Source: Agroathelia rolfsii (lineage: Eukaryota; Basidiomycota; Agaricomycetes; Amylocorticiales; Amylocorticiaceae). Taken from it: a stretch of 64,000 nt of DNA. Numbering within the stretch: the first letter of the stretch is position 1; each line of letters begins with the position of its first letter. The stretch is from NCBI GenBank assembly GCA_018343915.1, contig JABRWF010000005.1:2143001-2207000 (forward strand). The letters run 5' to 3'. The position numbers and the translations under genes were made by a program. A model generated the notes under the pieces. The model saw only the letters and a list, made by a program, of their open reading frames with translations, had not been told where the DNA came from and made no database searches. This document shows, piece by piece, positions 12,301-23,953 of the stretch.

Positions 12301-13397
12301 TCTCCTTTCATGTTAATCTTTACTCGTAATCGTTGCTCATTCGGGCTACGGTACCGGTTGTGCAATAGAGTCAAAGAAATTAATCATGGATATATATACT
12401 TGAATGAATGGAATGGAGACAGATAACTTGGCACAGGTTATCAAGAGCACCAAGTGCATTAAAAGATATGTCCACTTGGCACCATTTGTATTGCTGCTCG
12501 GCACTCGCTTCATCAAAAACCAACTGACGACCTGCCAGTCATAGTGTCTATAATTCGGCACAAGTTAAGTCATGAGCGTACGTACACTAATGCTCGCTGG
12601 GGAGGATCGAATCGATATCACAACCGAAGTCGTCACGATTCACGATTCATTACGAATTTTGACGATTCCGACGGCGCTTTTGTTGTGGATTGTTTATTAT
12701 GCTGCTCCCGATCAATTCCGGTCAGTCAAGAAATTGACGGATATCCTTCTCTCCCCCCTCTTCGTTGTGGGTCCACGAGCAAACCACTCGGACAAGCGGT
12801 GCACCCTCTTCTTTCTTTTTCTGCTTCTTTTTCTTTGCAATTTAGCTGCTGTTCTAGCTTGAAATACCCCTTGAAACGACCCACTCTCCACCTTAGCTTT
12901 CACTACATTCATGAGAAGGTCAAAATCCAATGCCCTGAAACATCCTACACTACTATGGCAGTTGCGGATGACAATCTTGAGATACTCGCTGTATAAGCGA
13001 CTAGGGATCACGAAGTTCTTCAGTTTCAGCAAGCAACGTTGGGTAATTTATTTTTTATTTTTTATTTTATCTCCTTAGCGGCTAGACCTCCCAACACTCG
13101 ACCTTGGTATTTTTGTATCTTGCGTGTGTTATCTGCACTTGGAGACGGATACCGCAAATTCCTTCTTCCTGAATTACTTCTATTTGACTCGGAACCGCTG
13201 TTTACGTTAAATCCGACCGAGAGTCTTGCTCACCGAAGAATTCCATGACTGTGATGCTTGTTCCAGATACTAGGCATTCTATTTGATAGCAATGTGCTAT
13301 TGCTATTGCAATGCACCATATTGGGACACAACAAAAAGATAACAGGATTAGCACAGGAAAGATACCCCTGACTAATGCTCCATTCATATACACCGAC
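12301..13397. other. Gene-poor stretch with uncertain open frames
   Basis: Open frames exist at 12416-12540 (plus, containing ETDNLAQVIKSTKCIKRY), 12572-12862 (plus) and 12712-13032 (minus, Lys/Arg-rich). Each reads somewhat like protein, but they overlap on opposite strands, so at most some are real. None carries a motif I recognise. Confidence 0.3.
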
Positions 13398-13830
13398 TAT
13401 GATTTGCCGCTGGTGCTCTCATACCCAAAGGATGTGCCAAAATGCTCTCACATGATCTGGGTAGCTCCGCCATGTCCGATGAGTTGCATCTGCAAACACA
13501 TACTCATGACTCCATGTCCAAACTCATGGAAGAAGAGCTATTCATCGGTTCATCTACCTTTTCTCGTGACTTTCTTCCATTCTTCGTATTACATGTACAA
13601 GGATACTGAGCTTCTTTCGTGCTGCCACGGCTATTCCCGCTATTTAGCTATATTTCTAAGACGGCCGTTTACTCCGAAACTATATAAGTCATTCAGTGGG
13701 AAAGCGACAGTCCACCATATTTGGAAAATACAAAGACGAGCATCACAATAAGCAGCAGATGGTTCTTCGCCCCGAAGAGTTTATCGAGTTGTTTGAGAGC
13801 AAAAAACGCAGTGCCAGGCTATTCAGGCAT
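13398..13830 (+). pseudogene. Coding-like relic, two segments
   Basis: One frame from about 13401 reads GALIPKGCAKMLSHDL through MSKLMEEELFIG to SRDFLPFFV before a stop near 13605. A second segment at 13699-13824 reads GKYKDEHHNKQQ then PEEFIELFESKKRSARLF. Both have the charge pattern and codon rhythm of coding DNA, but I could not join them through a splice pair that keeps phase. I do not recognise the family. A decayed gene or an unresolved multi-exon gene are both possible. Confidence 0.3.
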
Positions 13831-14289
13831 TCATGTATGATATCGTATACTATGATGTATACATGATGTATAACCCAATTCAGTCTCATACATATACTAG
13901 CCAATATGAATTATTTGTATTGACATCTGTTGCCACTGCAATTCTCCGAGTTGAGACATCATATGCGCCATTGACGACCTGTGAGCATACATGGAATTTA
14001 TCAATTCACCGAGACTCTGACCTTTGTCCTTGAGCTTGAACTTTCTCCTTCCCGCGAGCGTTAGCATCAGCGCTGCGAATGCGGACTACCGTCCTGATGA
14101 TGATGCCGATGCCGATGTGTTGAGTCAGACGGACGGGGTAGTTATTCCCATCACACCACCTGACAGAATCTTAATGCTCGTCTCGGCCCACCTAGCTCAA
14201 TATACTCAGTGGGAGGGAAGCCTATTTGCGTGCATTATACTGATGCCAACAACTTGCCCAAATTATGCCCGGGCTTCCCGATTTGGTAT

Positions 14290-14880
14290 TGGATAGCCTC
14301 GTGGCCGATGGTCGATAGTCGACCTAGAATGGTGTGTACTGCGCTCGTACAGCCCTGCGCTGCTTCTCCCGGCTGTTCATCGATATCGCTCGATTGGCAA
14401 TTCACAGTAAATATAGTGATCCCTTTAATCGGTCCGAGCTGACCCTGGCATCATGCAGGTCAACCACGCATACAGACTTTGAGCTTGAGCTGCTTGCTTG
14501 TTTAAAAACCTTTTGCTTACGATCCAACGAAGTAATAGATGCAAATTATACCGCTTTTGGAAAAGTCAGCCATATGTCCTACTAGAACTAACCTCACTCT
14601 AGCCGTCTCGTGCATCATAAATCCGCTTGTGTGCATGGGAAAATTCAAGGAGTCCACAAGTGTGCACCCAAGAGCAACGACTAGAAATAGCAGTCTAGAA
14701 TGGCTGCACTTGAGTGACAGGCCGGTGACTTATGCGCTTGCAGAACGGCCAAGGTACTGCTCCAACCTCCAGCTGACTCAGTCGTTGTTAGCATTGGGAA
14801 ACTCGGCCACATCAAATAATGCTTGGCTTTCGCAACAGAGTGACAGCAACGAGAATGATGACAGTGATGTTGGAGCATGA
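14290..14880 (+). pseudogene. Coding-like relic with in-frame stops
   Basis: One frame has TAG stops near 14320 and then runs open through SRLFIDIARLAIHSKYSDPF and DFELELLACLKTFCLRSNEV to a stop near 14583. In a different frame, 14630-14880 continues with SSLEWLHLSDRPVTYALAER and an acidic, Asn/Asp-rich end. Upstream, LPDLVLDSLVADGR in the first frame lies just before the stops, as if the gene had gained nonsense changes. The family is unknown. Confidence 0.3.
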
Positions 14881-17260
14881 GGGAAAATAAATAAATAAAG
14901 AGCGATCGATATAATGCTACAGCTTTTGATTAGTATTACACTATAATTTGTCGATTTGAGAATTCCGCATAACGGATATACCTCCTGATTACATTAAACA
15001 GAAAAACGACTATGTCATAGTTCTTAGCTGCTCTCGTAATGATGAGTCGCGTGCGCCAGATTATGCATCGCCATTTTGGCAGTTTATTCTTCCTGCACGC
15101 CACTGGAGCTGCCGTTAGCTCTGTAATATTGACCAGTCCAAGTCCTTGTTGAACTACGGCATGTCCATCCGAACTCGGTTCTTCGTTCCGTTTTAACGTC
15201 AAGGGGCGAGTAAGTATTAGCTATATTGCAGCCTATCTATTTGTAATTTATGTCTGCTGATGCTAGCAAGGAAAATATTGCCAAGATTTCTGATGAAGAA
15301 AGGAACAAACCAGCTCCCTGTAATCATCAGCAAGTTCTCTGCTTACTTGATAAGATATCCTTGTTATCTTTGCCGATTGTTTTTGCAATTTTGTCCCTGG
15401 CACTTTGACCATGACATCTGCCTGATGACGCGAAGGCCACTTACAGGAGACGGAATGAGGCGGCCATATTTCGCTCTAAGTTCCCCTGTTCTGCACCCTC
15501 ATGTTTCTCACGTTGTCGCTCCTCTTATCCGTGCAACTGGGCATAGTTGCAGGGATCGGCCGCTCGACGCTCACTGTCCACGGATCCATTGGAAATGGTT
15601 ACGAGACTTGTTTCAGTCACTTTCAGGCCTGGATTTTCTCAGAGAACGAACGTTTGTTCAGGCATGTTTTCTGTCTAAAAAGCCCTTTTTTGGTGAGCGC
15701 ACAATTATTTGATCTCCATAAGTCCCCTGGTTCGCTCTATCTCCCTTACCGCTGTTCGCTCTTCGGCCGTTTCGACCATTTTGCCCGTGCTCGGCGCCAT
15801 CCTTAACTGGAAATGTCGTTGCGCCGTGTAGTTCTCGTGCCGGAGCTCCGGTAGAGAGAAAATAGGAACTAGTAGAGAAGATATATGGGGTAACTAGCCT
15901 GCCGAGCCTGGCCACCAATGCCTCAGATGTGCATGCTGCGGACCGATTAATACCCTGATGGGGTAACAACATCTACAAGGAGACTGAGTCAGTGCAAATT
16001 CAGAGTCGGAATCCTTGCACCCATCCCGCCGAAAGGCGGACTGTGCTAGCTTGAGGATATTTCAATTCTTTCCATTTGGACACACCCAAATACTCCAAAT
16101 GTTCTGCTACAAACCTTTTGGTTTCACAAGAAAGCATATTTTTTCCAGCTTGAGGCAAGCGCGATACATTGCATTAGGTACAGTTTAGGAATAAAGTATA
16201 GGGTCTATTAGGGCGGGTATAAATGCACCTGGCCGTCAATCCGTCGTTATACAAGCACGCATCCACTCAAGCAAGGTTATGTGCGAATATATATATATCC
16301 AGGATACTCTTACAAATAGCCTATGACATCTAAAGCGGTATCAGGCCGCCGGCTTCGTCGAAGATGCGCGCATGAGTGCCGTTGATATCATCTGGCTACG
16401 GCGTGTCCCAGGGTATGCTCTTCTTTCTATGGGCTGCATCAGCTATGACGCTCAAGGAAGCTTAGCTGCACAACTACCGCACTAATGGATTCTTGATGCG
16501 CTCTCTGTTTTATCGCTGCATGAAACGAACTTTATTTTTACAACTGGACAGTGACCCAATGATTAAGAAGGTATCCCTCCGCAGTAAACCCAAAAGGCAC
16601 TGCCTTTTTGCGTGTGTATCCGTGTATTTTCCCTGGATGATTGGCTGGTTATCTTTTCCCTCGATAAGCCTGTGCGGCTTCTCCGTCTTCTAGCATATCT
16701 TGACGGGGATGCATCTGTTGGCGGCTTGGCATCTTTGCACACCTACACGTCTCTACGTCACAGAATACTCTTTATTTTGCATTGTTACTTGATGGAATCG
16801 AATGCAGCACCGTGCCGCTTTACTTCCCTGGACTACGTGCCGATAGTGCTTTTTTTTTCACACGGAAGCTTGGCGGATAGTAGCAATTGCGAGGTATAGT
16901 TTAGACTTTTGACTCCGTGTGCGCCCCCCATAATCAGCACTCCGGGAATGGAAGGTTGCATGGCGGCTAGAGCGTACAGATACAAAGCGCACATGTAGGT
17001 GGTGATATTCCCATGCTCCGGTCCATGATTGTTGCCTGTTCTGCCTGTTGTTGTGTTGCGTTTACTGACTCTGTTGTTCTCCTTCTTGTTTGATCATGCG
17101 ACGTGAGTCTGGTCCATATACACATACAATGTCTCATTGCTTCATTCCTCACACGTTCAAGACCCACGTCCTGTGATAATGATTTGGGTATCATCTGCTC
17201 TTCCGGCGCGCTCACATATTGTCTGCGTCTTTTTCTTCGCTGAGAAATTTACAAGTTTCT

Positions 17261-17298
<38 letters not shown>

Positions 17299-18128
17299 AA
17301 GGCTTCCCTGTTAATGCCCATGAATCCTACCATGAGATACTTGCGATTACAACCGGTCATAATTATACACAGCGATCATCTGCATCATTTCAATCATGCC
17401 GTAACAATATACAAAAGCTGATATACAAAGCCATACAGCTTGACGTCGCTGCTATCAAATATCAGCACCACCGTGACAGCGATTGGATTCTTTCCTGTGA
17501 TTGCATGCTCTTTATCTCCCTAGCTCGTTTACTGCAGAGTGGTGGCTTGTTGCTGCGTGGCATTGGAGTAATAGATAATCATGCATCATGATCATGGAAA
17601 CTTTGCATGCTTAATATTCGTGGCCTTCAAATTCTCGGATCCTTTCGGGGAATTCTATTTTCTTATAGCATTATTTTTCTCATGCGCACATCAGATGTAC
17701 AGTATACGAATACATGTATCATAAATATGAATTTCTTTTTCATTGATCTGTTGTTCATCCTCTAGGCTTTTGGTTGTTTGTACAGATACAACGTAATAAG
17801 AATGGCGGATGCCGATCTCCTGCGCACTTATCATATATGTTTATACCGGTGAAGTGCAGCCGCCATCATCAACGAGAATGCCTACAACAACAATTGCTCA
17901 AGTTCGGGACGGATGTAAAAGAAAGAAGTGTTTTAATTTCGTATAGAACGGTCCGAGTCGGTATCTTAAAGGGAATTACTTGCCCTCTTTTGTATAGTTA
18001 AGGGGGATATCCTGCTGCTCATGTACTACTAGTCAAGTTAGACATGATATATATATGTGGATACATTTTTTCTCTGATATTATATACATTCAGAAAAGTA
18101 CACATTGAAATAGCCATTACAAGGCTAT
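14881..18128. other. Gene-poor AT-rich stretch
   Basis: No supported gene. Open frames at 15260-15712, 15501-15806 (signal-peptide-like start) and 16612-16899 (containing DDWLVIFSLDKPVRLLRLL) are short and overlap others. Except for 16612-16899 they look like chance translation. A long T/A homopolymer tract at 17263-17300 is listed separately. Confidence 0.45.
17263..17300. repeat. T29-A9 homopolymer tract
   Basis: A run of about 29 T is followed directly by 9 A, so the junction is self-complementary and could form a small hairpin. Long poly-A or poly-T tracts often mark the end of retroposed copies, but no flanking element was recognised. The exact length may also reflect sequencing slippage. 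Confidence 0.9.
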
Positions 18129-18860
18129 CTACACTATCCTATAGTGTGATTGATGATTTGAGTAATTCAAATCATGAGTGAAGTGCGGCATTGCAAGTAC
18201 CATTCTTCCGAACATGATGTCGAACTTTTGAAGTAACCTACCTTCCAGAAACTTCTCTTCATAAAAGGATTTTTGCCTCTTGTGGACAAGTACCGGCCGG
18301 TATTGAAGACAGCCGTTGCAATTGCACACATATGGAGAATTCATACACATGCAAAAAACATGTCCTTGCTGCTTCTTACCAAGACTTCCGCACATTAGCA
18401 TTTCAATTCCTACTCGGGCCCTTATTTCATCTTTCTCAATCATGACATGCTGACGGAGCGATGTGCTTCCAATGCATACAGTTCCGATATACACGTTGCA
18501 TAATCCAGACTCGCCGCTCTTGTTCAAGCTTCTGGTTTCACCTTTAGCACCATCAATAAGCAACTTCAAGTCGCCGCCGACAGTAGGCTGCGTGTATCTA
18601 CATCGATGCATGCTGCACAGCTGGAGGGCATACCACTGATCTCCTGGATATAGCGGCATACGTGGAGGTTGCCATACAAGGAATCGATACTTTATCGATT
18701 TCATCATTGGAAGAGGTGCAACGATCTGATGCCACAGCAATGGCGCCGGCCAATCCCCAGAATCATACGGGTAGCTATCTTGAAATCCCTGGATGGCCGG
18801 TACTGTATGAAATGCATCTACTAAAAATCTATTGTCTCATCAATTGCATCACAGTCACTG
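18129..18860 (-). CDS. Hypothetical protein or gene remnant
   Basis: On the minus strand a frame open from about 18839 down to 18129 (no stop for about 235 codons) reads FHTVPAIQGFQDSYPYDSGD, then KYRFLVWQPPRMPLYPGDQW, GGDLKLLIDGAKGE and IEKDEIRARVGIEML. The alternating hydrophobic and charged pattern is far more protein-like than its surroundings. A GTAAGA donor near 18382, after CGSL, suggests the natural exon ends there, with a second exon ending in KSFYEEKFLEG before GTAGGT at about 18241. No start codon in frame lies at the left edge, so upstream exons are missing or lost. I do not recognise the family. Confidence 0.35.
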
Positions 18861-21273
18861 CCAGTGTTGTAAACTATTTGAATATGGAATTTTCACAAAA
18901 GCCTAGCACCAATCTTTATCACAAATTTGGAAGTAATGACAGATACGTCGTTCGGTCTGTTGAGTTCATTGAATATCATTTCCGTGTGAAATACGTGGGA
19001 AATGAAATTAGGGCCCAAATCTCATAGAATAAAAGTCGGGCCCGAAACCGATGAAACCGGCGAGCAACTGTACCCACACGAAAGGTGCATAAGCTTGGCC
19101 GACATGAGTACAAATTAAGGAACGGAAACAGCAAGGATTAGATCCGAAGTGATTTGTGCGTGAGAGTGAGACTTGTAGTACGCAAAGGGGGGAGGGGCTG
19201 ACGTCGTCCAGTTCCTGTTGAATGCGTCGAGTTCCTGGTCTAATTTAAAATCGAATGCGGCACCGTGTCCGACTTGCCAACAAACCGGAAAATATACATG
19301 CATAATACTTCAAACGCCGATCAGGACTACGCTACTGACAATGTGCAGCTGACATGCGATTTGAGCGCATATAGATGCCTTAGATGGCACAATGAAATTA
19401 ATATCATTAACATTTAATCTACGAGCAAACTTCGACATGAATCATACATTGTTGTTGATCTGTATTTCGTTGACAGGACAAGCTAGTGGGATGTTTGTGA
19501 TTGAAATTTACTAGTGACTGCAGACAAACCTGTTTGTCCCAATAGGCTAGAGCAATTACATTCTTGCTCATTTGTAACCGTCCGGTCAGCGGAGATTTGC
19601 ACCGATGTCTTCACGAAGAATAAGGTATTCATAAATAACAATGGAGTACACTGTATTCAACTTGAATACAGATACATTTTTGGTTCACGCCTACTGCACC
19701 CGCACCCTGTGCATATAAACCTGTTGCAATTGAATACACGGAGCTGTGTAGCTTTCTGATGCATCCGTCCCCTACCCCCTGACTGGTCTTCTTTTCATAA
19801 CAGTTTTTCACGACGAGATCTGACGGTTTGGTTCACATATACTGACATTATGGACTTAAGGAATTAGGGAAAGAGCAGCGTAGGCCCTTCTTTAATCCAC
19901 AGGCTCTGTAATCAATTACACCATACCAATGATAACATGTGAATACATTTTGCTATTATAGCACAGTATGCAGAATATAGGACTCAGCTCTCACTAATCA
20001 CCGATAGCACCGAACTAGAAGCAGCTCAAGGAAAACAACGAAGGTCTCGAAGAGAGGGCAAGCACGGCATGAACTTCGGCACCGAATGTCAGTGCAGTGC
20101 TCAGCAGGTCCATGTCTCAATACTTTCCGTCCAAGTCGGAAAATAAGGCAGATATACGGGCTATTCATAACTGGCCACGAGATTTGGATAAGCGCCGAGC
20201 AGGTCTATGCTCGTTGTTTCGTCAAAGCATTCCGCCATTCTCCCAGAGCCCAAGCCCCAAGCCCCGCCCACGGCGGTACCGCACGTGTACATTCATCAGT
20301 CACGAGCGCGCTCGCCCCATGATCACTACCAAGCCATGTGGAACTGAAAGGACTTGCTATGGCAGCGGTAAGTTAAGTGCTCTCCGCTTCATCCGCTCTG
20401 GGTCCGAACTCTATATCTTTGAGACGGAAAGGAAGTCATGTGTCGCTCAACGATCACAAAAACAATACCGATATAGGATGATGAGCGATGCATCTGCTGA
20501 CAGATAAATATCAACGTCGAATGATTTGCGAGGGTAATCAATTATTGGCGTCGGTATCAGGGACCCAGGGGGCATAGAGGCTGTGAGGAGCCTCTTGGGG
20601 AGTTATACTCTTTTGAGGGTGTGGCACAGGATCAGAGTATAGCCTTCACTCAAGACACCGATGACGGATGTAACGGAGGTACAAAGGAAACATCACTGAT
20701 GCGCCTCAAATGGAACCAAGCGAAGCTATACAGCGGACTCCTTACAGTGAGGCCGGCGCAACTGCCCCACTGATCATACGAGAACCATAATAAGCATAAT
20801 ATTCGCTTTCTAGGTTCCTGGGAATTCCGAATGTCAATATCAGGGGAAACGCGAAGAGACGCCAAGCAGGTCTATATTGCGATCAAGTCCAGAAACTTGA
20901 CGCCGGCCGAGTGGACAGTTCTATGCTTGACCCATGGAATCTAAATGGATCATGGAGCATGGTAAAGAAAAAAGTAGGAAGGACAGACAGAAAAGCACTG
21001 GCAAATATGGATAAACCGGCATCTTATTTATTGTAAATTCCTTTCTTTTGTCTCTGAGCTCGCTACGCCCTATGCATACCGCTTTGGACGCGATTCTACA
21101 TTAGCAAGGATGACAAATTACAGTGCCGTCCAAGTCGCACAAAATATCTGCGGCACAACCATTTTTGTATTACAAAGTTTGTTTTACCTGTCGACCTACC
21201 TCTCTTTCTACGCACCCACCGGTCGTGATCATGATCCTTCCGTGGAGTGTATGCTTTTGCATTGCCGATCAAC
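18861..21273. other. Gene-poor stretch upstream of SmB 3' end
   Basis: No supported gene. A minus-strand frame at 19115-19303 (FDFKLDQELDAFNRNW) might be an upstream exon of the frame ending at 18129, but no joining splice pair was found. The plus-strand frame at 20097-20507 is Arg/Ser-rich without a motif. The last 250 bases should include the 3' end of the SmB transcript. Confidence 0.4.
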
Positions 21274-22176
21274 TTACTGAGGTGGGGGCTGGAATCTGTT
21301 TGAAATGGAGACGAAGAGAGATTAGCTCCAGATAGTAAAGGGAAGGGAGTAAACAAAAAAAAAGAAAGGATATCGTACCCTGGAGGTGGTCCCGCAAACC
21401 CAGGAGGACCACCACCGGGAGGGAACGGCATACCCGGAGGGAATCCAGGGGGCCTAAAGCCGGGTGGTGGTCCAGGCATGCCGGGAGGCGCGAACGGCAT
21501 GGGCGGACGAGCGAAGGCAGGTTGTCCCACTATAGGAAAAGGAGCATGACAGATGCCCCACCACCGATTAGCTCCCACCACAATCACAAGTATTATACAA
21601 CTGCCCGAAAACTTACCCGAAGGTACCATACCCATGCCACGACCGGCAGGCATACCACGACCAGGTCCAGCAGGCAACTATTCGATGCGCGTATCACAGT
21701 TGTGAATTTATCGCAAGCACACACGACCATCGTCAGTACCAGAAACACGCAGCAGAGATGCATGTCAGGGTCACATACGGCATTCTTCTTATCTTCATCT
21801 TGAACGGGAGGTGGACCTTCAACACTGATACTGACAACAGCCTCGCCACGCAGAATGACGAGACCTAGTGTGCGTTTCACGTCCTGTTCGGGTGGTCTCT
21901 CCTCTCCTGCCTTCTTCTTGGGTCGAATCCGTCTGAACTCCTCACAGTCGGCAAGAACAAGATTCATGTGCTTGTCAAACGCGAGCATCTGCCCAATGAG
22001 CGCACGACCATCGCTGATCGTCACCTTCAGTCTCCAGTTGATGAGACTAAGCATTTTTCCGCCTTTGGCTTTTGGAGGAGGCTGTACGTGTGTTCGACGG
22101 ACGGGATGCCCAAAGTAATGGAAGAATGTACATTAGCAAATTATTAATCAAGGCTAGAAGGGGATGCGCAGACCAT
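21274..22176 (-). CDS. SMB1: Small nuclear ribonucleoprotein SmB
   Basis: This is a core Sm-ring protein of the spliceosomal U snRNPs, acting in the nucleus. Exons read as 22081-21779, 21677-21617, 21529-21379 and 21295-21274, with phases that close. The Sm1 fold reads KMLSLINWRLKVTISDGRAL then GQMLAFDKHMNLVLADCEEF; Sm2 reads LGLVILRGEAVVSISVEGPP. The tail has GRGMPAGRGMG, a likely arginine-methylation site, and proline motifs PPGMP and PPPGF that in SmB bind WW or GYF domains; it ends GFQPPPQ in a 22-nt last exon. The start is uncertain: PPPKAKGGK precedes KML across an apparent intron whose only obvious start is a lone ATG at 22176-22174 followed by the weak donor GTCTGC. With that start the protein has 179 residues, short for SmB. 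Confidence 0.93.
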
Positions 22177-23953
22177 GTTGGACTAATATGTGTAGGAACG
22201 CGTATGTTCCACAGACGATGTGATCAGTAGCTCAACGAGGCTGCAGCACCTTCAACAAGTTCCTTCGGTAATCGGAAGCTTCCAGCTGGGTTACGTAAGC
22301 AAACTTTCAACAACTTTTTGTAAAGTCAAGTTTGCTCTTTCAGCGATACTGTGACTCAGACTGTACTGCAATACAATGATTTCACCACAGGTTCTTTTTT
22401 CTTAGACTTTCTGAGGTGCCTGCGACTCTGTCGGTTTAAACTTGTCATCCAGTTGTGTTGTGTACAATCATTCATTCAAGACAATCTCAGGCTGTCGGTG
22501 CTCCTGGCCTCAGTCTAAGCCCTGCCTCTCCCAATCCTACGATTTGATAACTTTTATCCTCATTATTTGAATTTTTCCCCCGGACGAAATATTGCTACAA
22601 TCCTAAGCCAAATTGTACGTGGTCCAATTTTTCTGCTTTTTGCCATTTTGTTCATGACTGATACTAGTAGTTCATTGACATGAACTAATAATATTTGGGT
22701 CTAATACCAGGGGCACCAGATAGATATTCCCCGCCAAGATTGAATAATGGAACTCTCAGGGTGTCGCCTCTTCTTGGCTGCAGTAGCATGGGCAGCTTGT
22801 ATTTCTTATTTATCTGAAGTGGTCGCAGCCTATGTCCACCAGAAGTATCCATGTCCTCACTACTTCTGGGAGGTACTGCAGGATTTGACAAGGGAAGTGA
22901 AAACTCTACTAATCTATTAAAACTGCGCGAAGCTCATTAGTGCTGCACGCATATGAGTATGCAAATTCATTACACGAACCTTGCATTCTTTCAATTGTAG
23001 ACATAAGTGCCAGCGTATTTCCTCGATATAACATTGGTACACTTGCAAGCGGCATGGGCGGCTTTCACAGCGTTATAGGTCCTATTTATAACGTGCAAAC
23101 TCCATGCTGATATCATGTTGCAATGCCTTTCTGACGTTTTGACAGCCTGTGTGACAGGCCACGCCGGAATCAGGTACTGTAATAAGCGCTTAGTACCAAT
23201 CTGCGTTCGCCTGGAGTACGACTCGACATGGCCATTTGATATGAAGAATGGATGCATTCATGAGCAGAATACTGTCGATTTCTTCATCTGGCTTGTTGCA
23301 CAAGGAAGGCTGGTTTATGTTTGACTTTGAAATGGCTAGTATTGAGCGACAACGAGCTCTAGACATTGATTAGACGTTCAAATGCACAGTCTCATGCTTT
23401 ATTCGTATCAAACTTGTTGGTACGGGCATTGGCGCAAACTGCATACTCACTGCTGGTCCTTACATTTTCATTTTAGAGCTCAACTGTTATTCAGCTACCA
23501 CGCTACAGTATTCTGCACACCATCGTGCATCACGGCTCTCGTATCTAAACAGGGTACGCCAGATATGTTTTCCTATGTCTGTTTAATATAAACGTAATCA
23601 TAATAACATTTTAGCTATGCCATCAAACCCGTGGAAGCTCTCTTGAGGTGACAGCCATTCAGGATAAGCTTGAACATGCGTTTCTCAGTAAAAGTGAATG
23701 TCGAAATTGTGGTCATCTGTCAGCTAAGCGCTATGAGACACGACCCGGGAATGATATGCTGCCGTCAGGCCAACATGGCCGCACGAAGAGAGAGCAGGTC
23801 AGGAAATGCACTAATACTGGCCAAATACATATTTAAGATGGGTCGATTCTCTTCAGTAGCAGCTCATACTCGGCTTGCCATACCTTTTGCTCCACCCTAG
23901 CTTTTTACCAACATCGTTCCTCTTTCTGGCTTTTACTCCAATCAGCCCATAAT
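22177..23953. other. Divergent intergenic region, SmB and DUF6535 gene
   Basis: Shared upstream region of two divergent genes. A minus-strand frame from about 22931 to 22685 is open for about 80 codons (GGHRLRPLQINKKYKLPM, ending RPKYY) and looks like a terminal exon, but no upstream exon or start could be joined. The frames at 22991-23257 and 23115-23324 overlap on opposite strands and are probably chance. Confidence 0.4.

Noticed and set aside
9389..23953. A mating-type locus in the gene-poor region
   Set aside because: No homeodomain, pheromone receptor, CaaX pheromone precursor or mitochondrial intermediate peptidase neighbour was seen.
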